Source: Pedobacter ghigonis (GTDB lineage Bacteria; Bacteroidota; Bacteroidia; Sphingobacteriales; Sphingobacteriaceae). Taken from it: a DNA stretch of 64,000 nucleotides. Made by a program: the position numbers and the translations under genes. Of this stretch, positions 61,023 through 64,000 are shown piece by piece (positions within the stretch are counted from its first letter, which is position 1; every line of letters starts with the position of its first letter). The notes below the pieces were generated by a model. It saw only the letters and a program-made list of their open reading frames with translations, searched no databases and was not told where the DNA came from. The stretch lies in assembly GCF_903166585.1 (NCBI RefSeq), contig NZ_CAESCM010000002.1:310001-374000 (forward strand). Reading direction: 5' to 3'.

Positions 61023-61736
61023 ATGAACTACACCTACCTGCTCATTAACATCGCTGTAATTTTTTTTCCACTCGTTTTATCGTTCGATAAAAAGGTGCAT
61101 TTTTTTAGTAAATGGAGGTTTGTATTTCCGGCGATCCTGCTCACAGGGCTTTTGTTTCTGATCTGGGATATGCTTTTTACCAAACTCAATGTCTGGTCGT
61201 TTAACCCCGACTATGTTATCGGTATCAATCTTTACGGGCTGCCTTTAGAAGAAATTCTCTTCTTTTTAACCGTTCCTTATGCCTGTATTTTTATTTATGA
61301 GTGTTTGAATGTGTACTTCCCTAAAAACGAATTGCAGAAATACAGCCTGGCCTTAAGTAATTTAATTCTTGGGCTTTGCATTGCCATTTTATTTTTTAGT
61401 TATTCGAGGTGGTACACCCTCATTAATTTTGGCTTCCTGCTGGTAGTGCTTGGTTATGTAGAATATGTAAATGTAAGGCTCAGGTTTATGTACCGGTTTT
61501 TCAGGGCTTATCTGGTTTCGCTTATCCCGTTTTATATCGTTAACGGATTTTTAACCGCCATTCCGGTGGTGATGTACAACGATAAGGAAAACCTTGGCTT
61601 TAGGGTTGGCACCATCCCTTTCGAAGATCACTTTTATTTAATGGGCCTGCTGCTGCTGAATATTTATTTTTACGAAAAATATAAGGATAGGGCTGAAAGT
61701 AAAAGCTTATTAATTGAAAATTCAAAACAGGTATAG
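61023..61736 (+). CDS. Lycopene cyclase, CrtYc-CrtYd fusion type
   Basis: This 237-residue inner-membrane protein holds both halves of the heterodimeric lycopene cyclase: the PLEE motif (74-77; LYGLPLEEILFFLTVP) and the PFED motif (199-202; GTIPFEDHFYLM). About seven hydrophobic segments are visible. It would cyclise lycopene ends to beta-rings for CrtZ. Fungal and some bacterial cyclases use this arrangement (known). The pathway in the window is CrtI to this enzyme to CrtZ; crtB is missing from the window. Confidence 0.9.
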   Translation: MNYTYLLINIAVIFFPLVLSFDKKVHFFSKWRFVFPAILLTGLLFLIWDMLFTKLNVWSFNPDYVIGINLYGLPLEEILFFLTVPYACIFIYECLNVYFPKNELQKYSLALSNLILGLCIAILFFSYSRWYTLINFGFLLVVLGYVEYVNVRLRFMYRFFRAYLVSLIPFYIVNGFLTAIPVVMYNDKENLGFRVGTIPFEDHFYLMGLLLLNIYFYEKYKDRAESKSLLIENSKQV

Positions 61737-61840
61737 CCCCGTTTTACATTTCAGGTTATATTTTGCCGTACAGGCAGAGGGTATTAACAGGGGTTTCTGC
61801 CCGATGCTAACCCTAAAAATGAAATGCTTATTGTGCCACT

Positions 61841-61916
61841 TAGCCCCGGTTGGAGCGGTACCCTGCTGCAACGAGTACGAGGCAGCGAAGCGTATAAGCG
61901 GAAAACGGGAAGTAAC
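61841..61916 (+). ncRNA. Structured RNA candidate (AGCCC...AGCGG...AAGCGG), possibly Flavo-1-like
   Basis: TAGCCCCGGTTGGAGCGGTA is followed by a hairpin with GCTGC (61865-61869) against GCAGC (61882-61886), then AAGCG, AAGCGG and ACGGGAAGTAACC. Conserved AGCCC, GAGCGG, AAGCGG and GGG words with covarying inner stems resemble a recurrent Bacteroidota intergenic RNA; I suspect Rfam Flavo-1 from memory, not by search. It lies between the lycopene cyclase and the cytochrome b5-like gene on their strand. The open frame across 61714-62007 is not a gene. Confidence 0.45.
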
Positions 61917-62011
61917 CAGCTGTTTTGCACAGGTTTTGCGCTTCGAAAAAATGTCAATACCTCATTTAACCATTAAGCACTTTTTAATTACCTTCATTGC
62001 AAATTAATTGA

Positions 62012-62254
62012 ATGGATTTACCAGTTTATACCAAACAGCAGTTGGCTTTACGGAACGGAGAAGATAAACCGCAGATTTGGGTAGCCTACAAGGGGTTTAT
62101 TTACGACATGACTGAAAGTAAGCTTTGGCGTAACGGTAAACATTATGAGCACTGGGCTGGTCAGGATTTAACCGATGAGCTGGCCGATGCACCACATACA
62201 GAAGCTGTTTTTGAAAAATTTACTCCTGTAGCTATACTGGCTAAACCAAATTGA
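62012..62254 (+). CDS. Cytochrome b5-like heme/steroid-binding domain protein
   Basis: This 80-residue cytosolic protein matches the cytochrome b5-like fold: YTKQQLALRNGEDKPQIWVAYKGFIYDMTES at the start and WRNGKHYEHWAGQDLTDELADAPH at the middle. The usual HPGG heme loop is replaced by HYEHWAGQD as in the MAPR/steroid-binding branch, so one axial histidine may be missing or different. The protein could bind heme or a small lipid. Its end overlaps the convergent AraC gene by 14 bases. Confidence 0.7.
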   Translation: MDLPVYTKQQLALRNGEDKPQIWVAYKGFIYDMTESKLWRNGKHYEHWAGQDLTDELADAPHTEAVFEKFTPVAILAKPN

Positions 62255-63068
62255 TTTTAGTTAAAGTAGCCTGCTTTAACTCTTTAAATTCTGAGGGTCT
62301 TTTACCTACCATTTTATAAAAAGTATTGCTAAACGATGAGATGCTGTTGTAACCTACTTCGTAAGCAATTTCGCTGATGGTTAAGTCGGTTTCGAGCAGT
62401 TTTTCCATTGCTTTTATCATTCTGGCCAATTTAAGGTATTGGAAAAAAGAAGTATCCATGGCTGACTGGAAAAGGCGCGAAAGCGTACGCTCGCTAAAGC
62501 CGGTAGCTTTACCTACACTTTCTAAACCCAGCTGATCGCTTGAAAGGTTATCGATAACAAATTTCAGTACGGGCCTTAAACGCTGGTTTTCGGTAGTTGG
62601 CAGGGCAATGGGCAAAGGATGCTCGCTTACCACCGGCAGAATGTTTTTTAGGGTATTCAGAAAATCGTATTCTTTACTGTTGGGATTGATGTTGCCGTTC
62701 CAGCGCTCAGAAAATAAAAACATTTCGAGCAAAAGGTTATTTACAGGGTAAATCCCGATTTGTTGATAAAAGGGGTTTTCGTGATCGGTTGTGGTATCGA
62801 AATAAATATTCCGTACTACTGCGGCCTGATAGCGGTGTTGTAAATGGTGCTCTACGCCTGCCGGAATCCACACGTAGTGCCGGGCCGGAAGGAAATAAGA
62901 TTTCTCTTTGGTGTATAAAAATATAATGCCACCTTCTACATAGGTTAACTGCCCCTTCAAATGTGCATGGTCTTGAAATCGGTCTTCAAACCTGCTGTGC
63001 CAAACATACATGGTTTCTGGTTTTTCGTCGATTGCAAATAAAAGGTCTTCGTTGCTAACTTTTATCAT
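62241..63068 (-). CDS. AraC family transcriptional regulator
   Basis: This 275-residue regulator has an N-terminal cupin-like sensing domain (about 20-120; HSRFEDRFQDHAHLKGQLTYVEGG) and a C-terminal double HTH (about 165-262; LESVGKATGFSERTLSRLFQSAMD and LTISEIAYEVGYNSISSFSNTFYKMVGKRPSEFK). It is divergent from the tolC gene at 63154 with 85 bases between, so it likely controls that efflux locus. The ligand is unknown. Confidence 0.9.
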   Translation of the reverse strand: MIKVSNEDLLFAIDEKPETMYVWHSRFEDRFQDHAHLKGQLTYVEGGIIFLYTKEKSYFLPARHYVWIPAGVEHHLQHRYQAAVVRNIYFDTTTDHENPFYQQIGIYPVNNLLLEMFLFSERWNGNINPNSKEYDFLNTLKNILPVVSEHPLPIALPTTENQRLRPVLKFVIDNLSSDQLGLESVGKATGFSERTLSRLFQSAMDTSFFQYLKLARMIKAMEKLLETDLTISEIAYEVGYNSISSFSNTFYKMVGKRPSEFKELKQATLTKINLV

Positions 63069-63153
63069 TTGGCTGGTTTAAACAAATATCTGTCGGTTTA
63101 GATAAAACAAAGTAACAAATCTGTATCGAAATTTGCATCATTAATTAACGGAT

Positions 63154-64000
63154 ATGAGTTTTAGAAAATATAAAAACCGGTTTAGATGGTATGTGTACAT
63201 GATTTTGTTGCCTGTTTTTGTTCAGGCACAAGAGGTTGCCACACCAAATAATTTAAACATTAACCAGGTTTGGGCACTGGCCGATAGCAACAGTAAAAAA
63301 ATACAGGTAAAGCATTTAGGTGCCGAGGCGGCCGATGCCCATGTTAAAGTAAGCCAGGCCGAGCGTTTACCTGAGATAGCTGCTGAAGGGATTTATGCCC
63401 ACGTTTTTCCGTTGCCCATTTACGAAAACGGCCTGTTTCATACACCGGCGCAGTTTCCGGTAGTGCCTACTTACTATAAAGCCGGTGCCGATGCTTACTT
63501 TAACATCTATAACGGAGGTAAAACCAATACTGAAATTAGTGCATCGAAAGTAGAAAGTGAGCTGAGTCATATTCACAGCAGCCAAAATAAGCAGGAGATC
63601 CATTACATTGCCGCGGTATATTTTTACGATGTTTTCCGTAATATTTCTTATCGCGTTTTATTGGAACAGGATATCAGGGACCGCGAAAAGCAACTGGCAG
63701 AAATTAACCAATTGTATAAAAACGGCACCATATTAAAAAGTGATGTGCTGCGGGCCGAGCTGCGTTTATCTAAACAACGCATGTTGCTAACTGAGATCGA
63801 AAACAGCATTAAAATTGCCAAACAAAAATTGAACATCCTGATTGGTCGACCCGACGATGCTCCTTTAAACCCACAAATAGCAGCTGGCGAAACGGATGCT
63901 ATTGCCCTGAAACAGGTAGACGAATATTTTAACGATGCCAAAAGCTCGGCTTTCAAAATACGGATTTCGGAAAAAGAACAGGCTTTGGCGCAGTTAAAGC
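63154..64000 (+). CDS. TolC family outer-membrane protein, 3' partial
   Basis: The ATG at 63154 opens a frame that runs to the right edge (about 282 codons visible). It starts SFRKYKNRFRW and has a signal peptide ending in VQAQ (about residue 26). Then come the TolC family features: INQVWALADSNSKKIQVKHLG, EAADAHVKVSQAERLPEIAAEG, YFNIYNGGKTNTEISASKVESE, INQLYKNGTILKSDVLRAELRLSKQR and KIAKQKLNILIGRPDD. It differs from the first TolC gene, so this is a second efflux system under the AraC regulator. Confidence 0.85.
   Translation, partial: MSFRKYKNRFRWYVYMILLPVFVQAQEVATPNNLNINQVWALADSNSKKIQVKHLGAEAADAHVKVSQAERLPEIAAEGIYAHVFPLPIYENGLFHTPAQFPVVPTYYKAGADAYFNIYNGGKTNTEISASKVESELSHIHSSQNKQEIHYIAAVYFYDVFRNISYRVLLEQDIRDREKQLAEINQLYKNGTILKSDVLRAELRLSKQRMLLTEIENSIKIAKQKLNILIGRPDDAPLNPQIAAGETDAIALKQVDEYFNDAKSSAFKIRISEKEQALAQLK

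Noticed and set aside
61714..62007. Open frame of 97 codons over the structured-RNA candidate
   Set aside because: Starts inside the lycopene cyclase end, has unusual composition, and overlaps the conserved AGCCC/AGCGG words.
1..64000. tRNA, rRNA, insertion sequence or prophage
   Set aside because: No cloverleaf-like conserved GTTCRANNC box set in the gaps, no transposase or integrase, no phage genes were seen.

Overview
The window looks like chromosomal DNA of a Sphingobacteriaceae member (Pedobacter or a close relative; inference). The supporting evidence is: low-to-moderate GC; secreted proteins whose signal peptides end in AQ; many lipoproteins with a C-KK-type start after the lipobox; the gliding lipoprotein GldB; Bacteroidota-restricted families (DUF4251, DUF2807, PorT-like barrels, choice-of-anchor I); TAnnTTTG -7 boxes in place of Shine-Dalgarno-led starts; and a flexirubin/carotenoid-type environmental lifestyle gene set. 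I see no tRNA, rRNA, CRISPR array, phage or insertion sequence.

Layout. 1-3.3 kb: end of a glutaminyl cyclotransferase and four small minus-strand genes. 3.3-7.2 kb: rnhB, a glycosyltransferase, gcvT and comB. 7.2-11.2 kb: secreted and membrane proteins (outer-membrane protein, astacin-like lipoprotein, patatin, GldB). 11.2-20 kb: PorT-like barrel, nadE, OsmC, lspA, DinB, lnt, a PH/SHOCT protein, rsmI and serS. 20-24.3 kb: small membrane protein, SIMPL protein, cold-shock protein, GNAT and fabV. 24.3-31.2 kb: DUF2490, an HTH regulator, an archaemetzincin lipoprotein, a DinB-like protein, DUF4261 and DUF2807. 31.2-37.3 kb: a secreted M1 metallopeptidase and two tandem CocE/S15-type hydrolases, with a duplicated stub of the M1 gene tail. 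37.5-43.9 kb: DUF6515, a phytase-like esterase, a HAD phosphatase, lpdA and a choice-of-anchor I lipoprotein. 44-47.1 kb: a TPP riboswitch controlling thiD-tenA, then an MFS transporter. 48.4-54.8 kb: a tetR-tolC-adaptor-RND efflux operon. 54.9-62.3 kb: crtZ, two exported proteins, murB, an ECF sigma factor, crtI, an unknown gene fused in operon to a CrtYcd-type lycopene cyclase, a structured-RNA candidate and a cytochrome b5-like protein. 62.2-64 kb: an AraC regulator divergent from a second TolC gene that runs off the window.

How genes fit together. crtI, crtYcd and crtZ would convert phytoene to zeaxanthin-type pigments; phytoene synthase (crtB) is not in the window. Lnt and LspA mature the many lipoproteins. 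The M1 peptidase and the two CocE-like hydrolases form a same-strand, all-exported peptide-degrading set. ThiD plus TenA under a TPP switch suggest pyrimidine salvage for thiamine.

Most intergenic regions are filled with several families of dispersed palindromic or degenerate repeats, which are the main structure not explained by genes. A 14-bp palindrome (CCGATAGCTATCGG) recurs nested inside repeats of different families. The most notable single-locus observations are the duplicated gene tail beyond the M1 terminator hairpin, the repeat-like swelling of the TPP riboswitch arm, the AGCCC/AGCGG structured-RNA candidate next to the carotenoid genes, and the unknown gene tied to the lycopene cyclase.
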